DNA of 64,000 bases from Actinostola sp. cb2023 (lineage: Eukaryota > Cnidaria > Anthozoa > Actiniaria > Actinostolidae). Shown piece by piece: positions 1-15,400 of this stretch (positions within the stretch are counted from its first letter, which is position 1; each line of letters starts with the position of its first letter). A program made the translations under genes and the position numbers. Under the pieces are notes generated by a model that was not told the DNA's origin, ran no database searches, and saw only the letters and a list, made by a program, of their open reading frames with translations. The DNA is taken from positions 62,001-126,000 of the forward strand of contig JAUJYZ010000473.1 of NCBI GenBank assembly GCA_033675265.1, read 5' to 3'.

Positions 1-63
1 GTTGACACACAAGTAGGTGATATATTCCTTGAGGAGAAAAATCCCACTGAGCAGCAGCTTATG
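1..63 (+). CDS. GFM1: GFM1 exon (partial at window edge), end of G domain
   Basis: Reads [21 protein letters not shown] in frame from base 1, matching the EF-G1 stretch just after the GTPase core (FLEEK is conserved in animal GFM1). The donor is GTATGT at 64-69, phase 0. The exon may begin upstream of the window. Confidence 0.85.
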
Positions 64-392
64 GTATGTAGTATTCAATGTTAGTGTGGACAGCCCATTC
101 ATAAAATAACAAGTTACCATTTTGTACTTTTACTGAAATCCGATGCTTTCAAACTTTACATCTACATCGTCTTGATTTCAAAATACAATTATGAGCGAAT
201 GTGGACTCGCATAATTTGGCTTACTCCGTATAATCACATAATCCTGCATAATTGTGTTTATATTTATTGGTGTTTATACTAATATAGTAATAATAAATAA
301 TGGACGTTCTTATATAACACATGTACATGTATTTCACATTATGTCTCAATGCGCTTTACAACCAATGCAGGGGCGGATCCAGGGGGGGCATG

Positions 393-446
<54 letters not shown>

Positions 447-3400
447 ATTTTGCCCAGAATGGATGGAAATTGCATTTTCGAGCTTCTAGATTTCAAAATT
501 TTCTGGGGGGGCATGCCCCCACACCCCCTAGAAGAAGGGGCCTTGCGGCCCCTTAGTGGTGCACCCCCCTTTCAAAATCTCTAGATCCGCCCCTGCAATG
601 GAGGACTTTTTCGGGCTGCATATGATACATGTAGGTGCACATGGCAGCCGAGCAGCTTACAATCATGAGGAGTTAGTATGTTTACTTAGTATGTTACACC
701 TCCAAATTTAAAGTACCGTATTCACCGGCGTATAAGCCGCACTCACAGATAAGCCGCACCCCGAGTTTGGCAATGCAAATTTTTGGGGGAAAAGGTTTTT
801 TGAATAAAATTAAGTGCAATCTTGAGAAAGCTACATATTTATTACATGCTTTGCATTATCGGAAGTAAACTCCCAGACAATACTTCAAAGGCTTATCAAT
901 AAGTTTAGCTGTAATAGACTAATCAAAAAGACACTTTTTCAATGGAATTCTTTATGGCAAATCATGATCCAATACAATCCTATAACTGATTAAAAACGTT
1001 TTTCCCACCAACTTTCGGCATTATCAGTTCTAAAATCGAAGGTCCGTTAGTGTGCATGTGGGAATGTTATGTTTGAGACACTTGATTGACACATGTTGTG
1101 TTAGCACGTGAACCAACCCGCTCATCAATGCTGCATACACAGATATTGGGGAAATGTCAATAAATAGAGGTTATTAGTCAGCTAAGCATCTAATACGGCT
1201 GTGTATTTTTACAAGTCATTTGGTATTTAACTAATTATAATTATGATGAAAGAAAAACAACAAATTCCAGTGAATACTTGGAGATCTCTGTATGAGCGCC
1301 GGCGCACTAACCAAAACTGTAGAATTACTCGCACGCTGATTGGTTAATTTTCATCACACGATTCTGCATGATTGATTGGAAAGTAACTACCCAAAATACG
1401 GTCCCATATTTTGGTCCTTCTTGTGCATATTTCGTGTGTTCTTTGACAAAAAATATAATAAAAGTTGCTCATTACACGAATGTGATATAGAGGAATTTGC
1501 ATGGGCGCGCAGAGATACAGATTTTATCTTCGAGTGTTGATAATATCTCTCAATGGTAAGCGCAGCGAATGAGAAGATAAAATTTGTATCTCCAAGCGAC
1601 CATGTAATATTCTGTTTATTATATAATTATCACATTGTTTTTGTTTTGAAATAATTTTTACTTTACGATATGAAATCTTCACATGTTATCTTCACATTGC
1701 AGAAATCAATTTTTCTAAGAAGAGAAATACAGTTGAACCTCCCATTGCAACCACCTCTCCTGAGCGACCAGTTTTCCAAAATACCAAAAGTTTCCAAGTC
1801 AAATCACTATTAATAGTTGGAACCTCTCGTAAGCGACCACCTCTCGTAAGCGACCACCTCTCGTATGCGACCGCTACCACTTTTAGAGCTGAAAGTTTGA
1901 AATTTTCCTTTGTTTTTAACCTCCCGTAAGCGACCTCATGGCAGATAATCAAACGGAAATGGAATTATTTGTCGCTGTAACATCGCATTCTTGAGTACAG
2001 ATGGAGATATCATGAGTCGGAGGACAAAGCATGTGTTTTTTTTAGTAAAATACACATATATACTGTACTCTATCAATCCTAAGACAGACCTTAATAGTAG
2101 TATTGTTTATTTCCTAGTCTCTCAAGAACAGTCAACAGTTTAACGGAACTATATATGTATTTAAGTATGTAAATCAAAGTACAGTATATTGTTCGTGAAT
2201 GTTGCACACGCACGGTTTGACTTTTGATTTCATTGCATTTTATAGCACAATATCTCAGTTTTGTAGGCTTTGCTTGGTCCCCGGCTTGGTCATTTGTGAA
2301 GTATGTTGTTTTTGTTTATTGCAAAGTAACAAGTATATACATTTTGGAAAGTTATAAATTAAAGAAAGATAGAAAATATTCAGTGTGGATGCAGTAATAT
2401 TTAGAAAAGTTACTGATCAGTGTTGTATATGGGTTTAGATGGTTTTAGATGGGCATTGGACAGTCTCTAGATATGTGGTTGTAAACTTGTATAGTAATGA
2501 AGCAAAATTAAGACCCCCTATGGTTTGAATTCTCGTAAGCGACCACCTCCCGTAAGCCACCACAAAGCTTGACATTTTGGGTGGTCGCTTACGGGAGGTT
2601 CGACTGTATAGATATTTCATCGATAATATATATATTGAAAATATATATCTTATATGGCAGTCCAGTCCGTGTGAAAATGTAAAAAATCTGATTGGTTCTC
2701 TCTGTGGTCGGAATCTTGCACTCTGGACCTCTCGGACTTTCGGAACAATCATGACGATGTTTCTCAAACAGAGCTTGACCACAGTTATTGGCTTGTGTTT
2801 GATTCTAAAGTCTACGGTGACATGAACAAAACAGCGATTTCACTAATACATTTCACCTGTCCTGATAAAGGAGAAAGCGACACTGAGCTACATAATGCAT
2901 ATGAAACAGCCCTCGATGAGCTGCACAACAAAGAAAATGTCAGCAACAATGTTACAAACTTTCACGATTTTGTTGCGGAACAACAGCCCAAACTGAAAAC
3001 ACCAACTATAAAACAAAATACGATCTCACCATATTGCAGAGATTCTGCCTGACACAAAAAAATGAAAGACGAAAATTGGAAGACACACCTTGGGATGAAC
3101 TACATATACGTACATTTAAATCTCCTACTCTGCGAATTTTACATCTTACAGCAACCAAGAAAATGGCGATGAGGACCGGTACAATGTACTCTCACTTTAT
3201 TTCAAAGAATATACTTGAACACCTAAGGCACCAAACATTCTCAAGGGTTTCAAGCTTTCTAGAAAAGTCCTTAAAGTGCCTAATAAACGAAAATGTCGAT
3301 CCTTGTTTTATTGTACATTATTGTTGTTTGGTCTTTCTCTGAACATTTGCTGTATTTAAACATCGACTTTGAGCGTGCGAACATTTTCTTTTCGTGGTTC

Positions 3401-6400
3401 GAAAATTATCATTTTCAACCGAAATGTGCGACAAGAGACTGGGCCCTTGACAATGGCTCGGTGACGTCATAAGTTGTGTATGCCTTTGTTTGCACAACTT
3501 ATGACGTCACATTTCTATAGTTTGACCGAGCGGGAAATGACCCACTTTGAAACCCAAAATGCCCAACTTCGTGCGCGAAATAAAAAATGTTCCTGAAGCT
3601 CAATTCACTTTTTATTAACGCCATGTAAACAAGCAAATAGTAAACTTTCGTAGTAGCAAATTAAAACGGGGTCTGTTTTTTCATTTCATAGGCACTTTAA
3701 AGTGTATATGACACGAATTTTTTTATTTTGAAAATCGATTATATATGAAGTGAATTAATAGTAGGATGTTTCAGTATTTTGTGATTTGAGCTTCGCATTT
3801 GCGAGTTATGCTAATTCGGTGACGTCAGATTGTTTTTTTCCATAACTTATTTCTATTATTTCAAGTAGCATTCTTTTCTGAAATAGAAAAACAAGTTTAA
3901 CATCATTTATATAAGTTGTAGAAAACTTTTTGCCAGATAAAAAATGTCAATAATTTGCACAAGGGCGCTTTTGTATAATAAATTATTAACAATCTGACGT
4001 CACCAAATTACAATATCACGATTTCAAACCTTTATAACTCGCAAATGCTAAGCTCAAATCACAAAATACTGAACCGTCCCACTATTCACTTATATATAAT
4101 CGATTTTCAAAATAAAAAAATTCGTGTCATATACACTTTAACCATTTGATTCCAGGATATTTTTTAGGTTTTTACCGATTTTCTGACTTAAACTCGCCGT
4201 AGGAAATGAAATGATCACATACACGTTGTAATAGAAGTTTTCTGTGGAAATATTGACAGTTCTTAAGAGCCGCCGCCTTTATTTGAGAATATAAAGTCAA
4301 CAACATTACTTTCAAGTTTTAATTTGTCCCATCCAACTCATATTTTTACTTTTTTGTTGTGGTTTATTACAGATACTTTTGGACCTCGAACAGTGAATCA
4401 CAATAAGGGCAATCTTTGGACAGCCAAAATGGCATCAGTGGTACATTTGTACATCGAATTTCTAACTAAACTGTATATGCTACAAAAGCTTCTTTATCGA
4501 TGTATTTATTTGCAAAGTCTCAGATTTGGCACTCCAATGCAGTGCCGTTGCGAAACGAAAGTAATTTAGTACTATGCAAACGAGCGTGCTAGTGTCAATT
4601 TTCGGTGGTTTCCCAATATTAGAATCAAGATAACAAAAATGAAATAGCAAACAATATTTCTTTGTTAGCGGTGATATGTCCTATACACAGATCAACACAG
4701 ATTATGTGAATGTACAATGTATCTAAACTACTTACTTACTTACTTAGTACGCATTTACTTTATACTTATATAAAACTGATTGACTAAAACTCACATGTCA
4801 AAACGCATGTGAAAAAAAAATGTATCAGAACACGCCCTCTGATACGATATTTCTCAGTGGCCAAAATCCCTATATAACACACTGCAGTTTATATAATGAA
4901 TTCAATTACCGGTAATTGGTATCAAAGAAATGATCATGTTATGCAATTCTATTGAAATTCAAATGTTATTCAATCGCAGGCTGGAATCAGACGTGCAACA
5001 TTGAGAAGAGAGTTTACACCTGTGTTTGTTGGCTCTGCCCTCAAGAATAAAGGAGTACAGGTAGCTGTTAGATTAAGTTGGATTATCTATCTATCAGTCA
5101 GTTGGGGAATGAATATTTCACCAAAACTTTCTCTTCGTTGCCAATTTTCGGAAAAACGGAAAAATACTAAACAGTGATTTTTATTTTTTGAGAAATTTAC
5201 AGTTTTTGAAAACTAGGTCGATGAGTGGAATGTTTGATGTAAATTGTATATAATAATTGAAGGGGTGCCCATGAAAACTGCGTATGTGACTATTTTGATG
5301 ATTTTCAAAATGTTATGCAATTGCTTCAAAAATACACCAACTGGCTTCTAAATACCTATATAAACATGTTTGGTGATTTTTAGATCGATTACACTCGAAT
5401 TTTGGGCACTACAGTATATTTAATTTCTACTTGAATTCATTGACAGGATAGTTTGTGAAAATATGCAAATTAGGAAACTTTTACGCGTCAGTGATCTGTA
5501 CGTGTTGTTCACCAATAACAAACCTTCAGATGTGAATGATTTCAACCTTTCACTCAGTCCAGAGAGATTTTAGAAGTTTTTAGCGAATTTTGTTGCCATG
5601 GAAATCTTGACAGCTCGCGGGCTCAAACTATCACGCGGTTAAGTTGTCTCGTGGCGTGGCTATCGGTTCTGAATGTGCTTCGCAGAGAACTGGGCCACTT
5701 TGCCACAATTTAAAGTCTTTTATTGCCATGTTTTCACCACAGAAGCCCCCAGAACAGCATCATTAAGCTTGACTGGTGGTAGAGGCCATTCTCCTGGAAG
5801 AAATCAGGGGCGAGGTGCAATTTCACGATGAAACTGAATCTGCAAACACGGTGTCAGATTTGCAAAATGGCGGATTCAGCAGAGTGAGAGTTGTTATCTC
5901 TGGTCGTTCTGTGGTGAATTCGGGGACCTACTAAGGCAGTTTTGGCGACTTTCGACTAGTAAAGAATGCAACCGGTGCATTAGTTTGCCTGTAGGCCCGG
6001 GTGATAAAAGACTTTATAAAATATCTCTAAAACATGGAGGTACGGAATGTCGTTGACAAAAATGTTCATGATATCCCAGAATGCAGTTCGGTCGTGCGTT
6101 GGAAAACAACAGGGATCCTGAAATAGTCGAATTGAAAATCCCCGAATATTTCAAGAAGAGAGATGGAAGTTTGCCGAGCAAGTGGCGTTTTGTTTCACAA
6201 TGATGTATTTTGGAAGAAAATCAAAATCAAATGTCGCACATTGTCATGACGTCAAAAACGCGCATTTTTGATTTCTACGAAAAACGGCAAACTGCAAAAC
6301 AAGCACTTTTTCTAGTGTAATCGATCTAAAAATGACCAAATCATGTTTATATAGGTATCAATATGCCAGTAGGTGTATTTTTGAAGCAATTGCATAACAT

Positions 6401-9400
6401 TTCGAAAATCATCAAAATAGTCACATACGCAGTTTTCATGGACACCCCTTCAATTATATATAAACAACTATATATATACCCCTTCAATTATATATAAACA
6501 ACTATATATACAATTTTTGATACAGTCATTTGCAAAAATTCTGGCCGCCACGAAATATCAATATATCGGGTGCATTGTGGGTAATTAAATAATACTATTA
6601 TTTAAAATATTAAGCAAAACTTACAAACAACAAACGTAAGACTAAAACAAACATTATACTAAATATTTCTACCAATTTTGCTGGCGTCATCCCACTTTTA
6701 AGGGGAATTTTCGATTATTTAATTACCCATAATGCACCCGATATATTGATATATTGATATTTCGTAGCGGCCAGAATTTTTGCAAATGACTATAATAGTC
6801 ATAATATTCATAATATACAATTCGTATACAATTCGTATTTTGTACCTCACTTCATTGAATATGTAATAGTCATATAAATAATATTGATACACAGTTGTTT
6901 ATTGTACCTCAATAATTTTTTATTATTGATATAATAGTCATACACATGTACAATATTGATACACATTTTTAATTTAATTATTTATTTATTTTCTTGTATA
7001 ATCATGTGTTTATGAATAATGTATAAATCTTTGATTATTTTTTGATTATAAAATCTTTGATTTTTTCTCTAAACCTTGTATAATTGCTTTGTATTCTATA
7101 TTTATTTATATCGATTGTATTAATGCAAACAAGCTTTACTGATCAATAAAACACAAACAGAAGTTCCATTATTGATACTGAAAGATGCAGGCATTTTGGG
7201 GGAAAGGAATGAACATTTGCCAAGAAGAAAGCAGATTTTGGTCTTAATCAACGCCATGTTGTTCCACCTGAGTTTCATTTGCTGACACCATGACTATCGT
7301 CAATAAGATACTGACCATAGAAAAATGATGTTCATTTGTGAAATGTTTTTCAAAGCAATGTAAAATGTGTGATAATAAGACTAACAGAATGTGCATTTTT
7401 TTCACAAACAGCTAATAAAATGAGCATTGTTATAATCAGTTTATACTTACAGATACTTTAAACTAAACACGATTTTGAGATGGCATTATGACTGCTGGTT
7501 GGGAGAAATACATTTGGTATTGGTGGTTGGATTAGCGATGGCAGCAATACCTGCCATTTATTTTTTTCCGGTCCGGTATCCTAAGAAATCGCATGCTTTG
7601 ATTGGTTGTTGATGCGGGCGCAGTTTTCTATATCTGACCACGGTTCAGTTGGTGAAAAATAACACATAGGGGAAAAAAAGTTATTTTTATTAATACCGGC
7701 CTTGGTCGGTCCGGATAGGGAAAAACTGTGTCCTCGGCCTTGAAAACGGACCTCTGCCTACAGCCTCGGTCCATATACTCAAGACCTCGGGCACGTACAT
7801 TTTTTTCCTATCCTGACCTCCCAACCGGTAAATAACCTCCATTTATGGTTAAAAACGACAATTCTACGTTTTCTTGTTCAATTTAGAATCAAGTGAATCA
7901 CAAAGTTGATAATATACTATCAAATTTTGCACAGTTATTTTCAAAATAAAAGAAAGTGACTAGGGAATCGCGATACTATTTAAAATATGTACGGTAGTAG
8001 TTATTGACCACAGAGTGAGAGGCTCGAGGCAGGAGCCTGATAAGTAGGAGCATCCATGTAGCATTTAAATCTGTCATGGCATTTGAACAAGTTTAGCTAT
8101 TTTTAGAACACGCAATTGACCAATCACTGTTGCTGCAAATTAACGAGTTGCGGCAAATAAAACTAGATGCTGCAAATGAAACGGGAAGTGCACAATGATT
8201 GGTCAATTTCGAGAAATTGTGTTCTAAAAATAGCCAAACTTGTTCAAACACTTGAAGTCATTCATAAAAATAAAAAATAACAGAAACGAGCGCAGCGAGG
8301 TAATGTGACATGATATTCTAAAGTCTAGCCGATATTTTATGATCATTAATTTAGAAAAGTGTGAAATAGTTATAAATAGTACTAAATAGTGCTATTTCTA
8401 TTGTTTTCTATATTGTTTCATTAGTGCTATTTAGTACTAATTACTAGTTATTTAGTTATTTTATCTTAGTTTAGGTGTCCCCAATTAGTGGTCCACTTGT
8501 GGACTGCTAGAAGAGTAGACACGTTAATAAAGTTTTATTATTACTATTAGTAGTAGTTTTCACGCTTTTATACATTGCACTCTATCTACACTGTAGCAGC
8601 AACTTACATGTACTGTATTATAATTGTTAATGCTTTGTTGTCTTTCTATAGCCACTGCTCGATGGTATTGTTAATTACCTTCCTAACCCAACTGAAGTTG
8701 ATAATTATGCTTTGTCTGCTGACAGGTGAGAAGTAAAATTTGCTGTCCAACATGCATGACTGCATGCCAGAACAGATGAATTTCGCCTTCATGTTTCCTC
8801 TGAAAAAAAAAAAAGTAAAAAGAACTGTGACAATAATTATTGTTGAACAAATTGGCCTACATTGTAATAGTTGTACAATGTAATAGTGACTACCTGTAAA
8901 CATCGACTCTCAGTGAGCAATTTTCAAAAATAACATCAATTTCACAGTGGAATAGAACCTCGTGGACACTGTGTTTGAGTACAATAGAGTGATGGCACTT
9001 AATCCGTGAAACAGATATTTACTATTAGTCAATAACTATTAGATTTTGTTTCACGGGTTAAGTGCCATCACTCTAATAAAAAATGAAAGATTGCGCAAAG
9101 CATGATTGGAAAATATGCAGAATTACCTCATTTATGACAGACCACTGAAGTGTAAACATCTCCTGGTCCATCAAAGAGGCTCGTTATGGTCTGTTATATT
9201 ACCATTTACTCCCAGATACATACAGTTAAAGAAGGGACATCTAGTCCCATTACATGGAAGATGAGGTTTTTGACATTACATGTATGTATGTTGTGTGTTG
9301 TTATATCATATTTGTTAAGCGTGGTCCCCACTAGCGACATAAGCGCAAGCACAAGCAACGTACACAGACTCAGGACACCATTTATGCAATAGATGTGAGA

Positions 9401-12400
9401 AAAGACAAGCACCGTTAATGAGTCTGCATATGTTGTTTGTGCTTGTTCTTATGTGAGGACCAGGCTTAATGGTATAACAGCACAACCATTGCTGTTCATC
9501 TCATTCTACAGGGTTTTTCATGACTTTTTCTCTTTTTCCACATGTCAGCAGTGGTGACAAAATCCTGTTGAATAGTCAGCGAGAAAATGACAGTCCATTT
9601 GTAGGGCTTGCATTCAAACTAGAGGTATATGATTAATCCATACTTTGACATGTTGTGTTTGTTGTTGTGTTATGTTTGTTGTGTTGTTAATGGTATAGCA
9701 GCACACAACATGACCCTGAATCCGCATCCAATCATGTATTTGAAGAGTGCGCAATAGAAATGATTAAATTATTATCAAGTAATAAAGTTTAAAAAAGATA
9801 CTGCATTTCATCCTCTAGGCTGGTCGATATGGACAACTAACATACCTGAGAATATATCAAGGAACGTTAAAACGAGGACAGTACATTGTTAACACGAGAA
9901 CTAAAAAACGTGTTAAGGTTCCACGAATTGGTCGACTTCATGCAGACATAATGGAGGTAATTTGATGAAATGATTCATGACAACAAGGCAATTATTTACG
10001 TGATGATTGATATTATTATAACAGGATATCCAGGAAAGCTATGCAGGAGATATTTGTGCATTATTTGGTATCGAGTGTGCATCTGGCGACACTTTTACAA
10101 TAGAGGGAGCCACGCAATTATCCATGGTAATGACTTGCTGCAATTATGCACATAATAATAATATTATTATTACTTGAGGATGAGTCAATGGTTAAAAATT
10201 ATTTGCCAAAGGCGAAGTGATAATCAATGAATATTCACCATAATCACTGAGCCGGAGGTGAATAATTGTTTTAGTATAATTTTAGACTTGAATATCAGTG
10301 AAAAGACGAAATTTAGGATAAAAAACCCTGTTTTATTAGTACTTCTGCATTGGTGAGTTTACTTATCGTCTCATAATCACTGGTCGCTCGACCAATCACA
10401 GCGCGTGAAACTCTACATGTATATTCAAGTCTAAGATTATACTGAAGTGACAGCACTTTAAATTACCATGATGTCTTCACTGTAAGTGTACATGTATTTA
10501 GCATAAACCATCCAGTGGTCTATCGCAAATCCTGCAATCTGATTGGTTCGCTACTAGTGGTCTGTCAGCTCACAGACCCCGAGTAGAGGTAAACAAACAA
10601 AATGGCGGCATCGGCATCGCGTTTTCCTAATGTTTCGGAGGAGTTTCTTGACAAATTAATGTCTGTCGCTTGTTTCTGTTATTTTCTACTGACCTACTGG
10701 ATGGTTTATGCAAAAGCTACAAAATATCAGAAGATGAAGGTTTGTCATGGAGCGAACAGAAACCACCAAACATCAGTGTGACTGTGAACAAACGTCAAAA
10801 TGTCTTTTAAGCTAGCTTGTGGATGAATATCCATTATTTTTTAATATGGATAAAATTACTGGTAGGTTTAATAATAATAATAATAATAATGTTTATTGCT
10901 TATATTGCGCATTTTAACATTTGAATATGATCAAATGCGCATTACACAACACTAGAAATAATTATATACAAATGATAAAAAATGTTCAAACCTTACTAAC
11001 TTACGAAAACTACCCCCCCCCCCCCCTAAACTAAATTATCAATGTAATATATACTCATTATTATAAATAAAAATATAAAAATAAAAATAGTGTCTATTAG
11101 TCTACTAACTATTTCACAGGTTTATTGCATTCACTCTAAGTAATTCATACACAAGGAAGTGTTTATATTGTTATTTATCAGGAGCAAATGTTTGTCCCTG
11201 AGCCTGTGATATCTCTTGCTGTTGAACCTCAAAATAAGGTAAAGACTTGTAGTTGTTATCTAACAGGTTTTATCGAACCAAAACACTTTTTTCCAGCCAT
11301 AAGATGTGTACTTTTACTCAGCTGAAAGTTGTTTGATGTTCTTTTCTCTTTCCAGTGTAAAAGTCAAATTAAATTTAGAGGATTTGAGTGAAACAAAGTA
11401 CTTTACAAACCTTGTGACGTCACACTCTGCAACATGATTTTCTTGAATATCTTAGAAAGCAATGATTTTACAAAAATATGTTTATGATAACATTATTTCT
11501 TTCAATACTTAACAATCATTCTCTGAACTGGAGGTGAATAGCATTGGAATATTTACCGAGAAGCGAAGCGGCGAGGTAAATATTCCTACAGTTGTAAACC
11601 CACTATTCACCGACAGTGAAGAGAATAGTTGTTTTAGTATATACCAACGAGCCAATCAAGTAACTGAAACTGATTTAAGCCAAAAAATTATGAAGTATTT
11701 CACTGAAAAAGACATAAATTCTGAAAAAAATGAACCTTCAGTGCCCACTCGATGGCGTGAATCGTGCCAGTAGCGCACGCAACGCACTTTGAAATTGTAT
11801 TCAAAAACACAACAGAATCCTCAACTTTCTTGCCATGTTTATCTTTGGCTATATCATAAAAGCAATAGAAGACAAATTTCCATGGTTTACTGGCGAAACT
11901 GAGATCGGTTGGGATGTTGGGAGAACACGAGAAAAGTTTGAATAACACGAGGCAGCAGCTGCCATCTTGTTGCTGACTCATTATCCCGAGTTTTGGAGGT
12001 GAATATGGTAGAATAGGCTGACTTTTTTAACCAATCAGAGTGCGCATTCTTAGAAGATTGGCGAGTTTGTTTATACTAATCTATAATATAGTTATTGTTA
12101 GATCTGTAATCATCGCTGCCACTTGTACATTTACCGTTACTGAAGAGGGCAGTTGACCAAAGGCCTTTAAACACGAAACCGCGCTATAAAAGGGCCTGTG
12201 CCAGGCAGCTAACACCTTCAGTTGTCAGTCATCCATCGTACTGTCAAGAGCTCTGCAACGTAACAATGGGCGCGAAATTTAAATTCAAAACATTGAATTT
12301 CAAATTGTTGACTTTCTTCGTTCTTTTAATAACATCAAGAACTCATTTTCAAAATCTTGTTATTAGTTTTGAATGATCAGTTTTGAAAATATTGATATTT

Positions 12401-15400
12401 AGCTCAGTTTTATCGAAGTCCAGTTGAATAATAATTATGAACTTTGAGTCGTTCAATACGACATGAATACGAAGATGTTACTCCACCATTTCAAATTGAT
12501 TCAACTGAGCTGGAAAGGTGTGAAATGAAGGTGGTCCAGTCCCTTTTATAGCGCGGTTTCGTGTTTAACGAAATATACCACGTAGCTGTTCATGGTGTCT
12601 TTGTTTGTCTATTCATTGATTATAATATAAAATGCAATTTTAAATATTACATTTCGGTTGCACTAAATAATGACCCTGTTCGTATTTTAATTTATTTGTA
12701 CCGTACAAAATCAACTGGCAGTTGATTTACTGTATGTATCTGTTGATTTAGTAGTTTCTTTTTTCTTCATTTACTTGCATGTACAATTTCAATGTTCTAC
12801 TCTTTTTAATCATGTTTTGACTAACCATGTCATTTCTTGTTGTAGAATGACATTGACCAATTTTCTAAAGCAATAAACAGATTTACCAGAGAAGACCCAA
12901 CGTTTAAAGTTCGATTTGATGATGAAAGTAAAGAGGTACATTGTTGTATTATGTTACAGTTCAAATAGTGTTTGTTGCGTTACACTAATTAGCAATTTGA
13001 TGTTTAGATAGCACTGAATGTATTTTGACATAAAAGTTAAAATAAAACATTGGAATTGAACAACAGAAAGCCTGGACACATTGTCCGAAAGCTCGGTATT
13101 AAAAATAAATTTACGTGGTTGAAACTATACTGATTCAACAGAAAGCCTATTGCATGAGTAAAACAACAAGGTTGCAGCCAGAGACTGAGCAGAAGCAAAT
13201 CAGAAATCATGTTGAACACCAAAGAAGTGCCTTCAACGACAATGAGCAGTGTAACCACGAAACAAATAACGTACATTATGCATTCGACCACCCCAGGTGT
13301 AGCTAATCAATAAAAAGTCGATATCAATCAAAAAAATAGTTAATTGATATCGATTGGTATTGGTCAATAGCAGCTCGATTTTTTCAGTATCGATCAGCGA
13401 TTTTATTTACTAGTTATGCCGGGAACTCTAACAGTCGTTGAGTTTTAAAGGCAGCCTTGCTGGAAATTGGAAACACTTCCTCCATGTATGGGAAAACTAC
13501 TCTGTTGTGTTCAACATTTATTTACTTCATAATTGTATTTTTACTTGGATTAGTCATTACGTAAGCCGAGCACTTCCGGTGAAACACTATACATTAGCGT
13601 CCCTTTGAAAACGTGGTTTGGAGTGCTCAGAGTGTGTAAGACCATAAGATTTAAGTCACTGTAATCTAGCTATTCCGTCATTGTATTTTGCACTATTTAC
13701 TTGTTTCATATAACCTAATTTGTCATTTATATCTTGATTGTATCTTAGTTTTCACCGCATTAATATATGTCAATAAAGACCTCACTGTACTTGTGGAGCG
13801 TTGGAATTTGTATATTTCGTGGTTGGCACTAGTGTCCTCTAGTCTTCAATCCTAACGTCACTCGGGGACACAACAGTGAAAAATCTTTTGGCGATCGGTT
13901 GGAGTTTCCACGAAGAAAGTCATCGTTGAAATCGAGATCCGTAACTCCCGGTGTACGCAATCGATGACAATCGATGATCGGAAAACCAATCGAACAATCG
14001 ATCATAATCGATATAATTAATCGATTGATATTGATTGGTTTTGGCCAATCGATCACCAATCGATAGTCACACAAGAAAAATGACAATCGATGAAAATCGA
14101 TCATCGATCGATTGTTATCAGGTTCAGTACAAGATTTCGTGACGTAGTCCTATCGACCTCCCTCTGTACGTTGCCGCTAAAATGTCGTATATGGAAAGCC
14201 GCTGGGAAAGCCACGAAGTCAGTCTAAAAGTGCGATCGATGCATCGTGAAGGGATATCAATGTTGTCTTTTCCAAGTCCAACAAGGAGAAATATTTCTAG
14301 CTCATAAAAAGAGACCGGGAAAGAGGCACGCGAGGAAATGCTTTCAAGGTAGTAATGACCGGGGATAGCTAGGGCAATTACAAGCTGAGTGCGCTTGTTC
14401 CCGCTCTGGCCATAAGTACAAAACAATCGATGAAAATCGAAGAAAATCGATGAAAATCGATATATTTTAGGGCAATCGATAACAATTGATCAATCATAAG
14501 GCAATCGATGACAATCGATCAAAGGTCACATATTTTTGTTTCATCGATTGGTCATCGATTTCCAATATCAATCGATTAATTGATATCGATTGATATCGAT
14601 TGTCATCGATTATCGATTTCATCGATTGCGTACACCGGGGTAACTTTATCGCACCGGTAAAGACATCAAACATCGCACTGAAACTCGTCCAAAACAATCC
14701 AAGGTCAGCGATTATATCTCCTACTTCCCTCTTGGTTTGCTTGTGCTCTATGTTGCTATAGTTTAGTCGTAAAGATACTTGAAAAATCGAACGCTTCTAA
14801 ACCAAATCCTTGACCATCCATGTTGTGGGATCCCTGTGGTATGCTGAGCCTACAGTAAAACATTACAGCGGACGCCCAAATGGAAGTCGACGAAAAAACG
14901 CCAACGTTCTCTTTCGCGAAAGGCGCTTCAAAATGAAATTGAAAACAAAAGAAAGGAACTCGACAGGGACGCTAACGTATTACAAAACGCCTTCGACAAC
15001 GCGCTGGGAAAAGAAGAACACGACGACAACGACTTACGACTCTTACAAGAGGCAACAGAGAAATATAAAGAAACTCTTCTACAGCTAACAGAATTGTACC
15101 AACACGATAAATGGGGAGACTATGAGGAAGAAGCGAAATTGACGATGGAGTATAGCCGCCTAGAACGTGCACATGGAGTAATAACACAAGCCAGAGACAG
15201 CCAAGATCACGACAGAAGGTCACACACATCACGGCAATCTCGCCACTCATCAATTTCCCACTCGTCTTGCCGCTCGTCAGCGAGTTCGGCTAGAAGAAGG
15301 GCTTTAACGGAAGCCTCGGCAGCAAAGAAACAAGCCGAATTCGACAAACTCATCGCAGAGAAGGAACGAACCCGACGGTTACGAGAAGCAGAAGAGTATC

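Noticed and set aside
254..584. Proline-rich small proteins over the poly-C tract
   Set aside because: Created by the C homopolymer inside a MITE; one starts at GTG.
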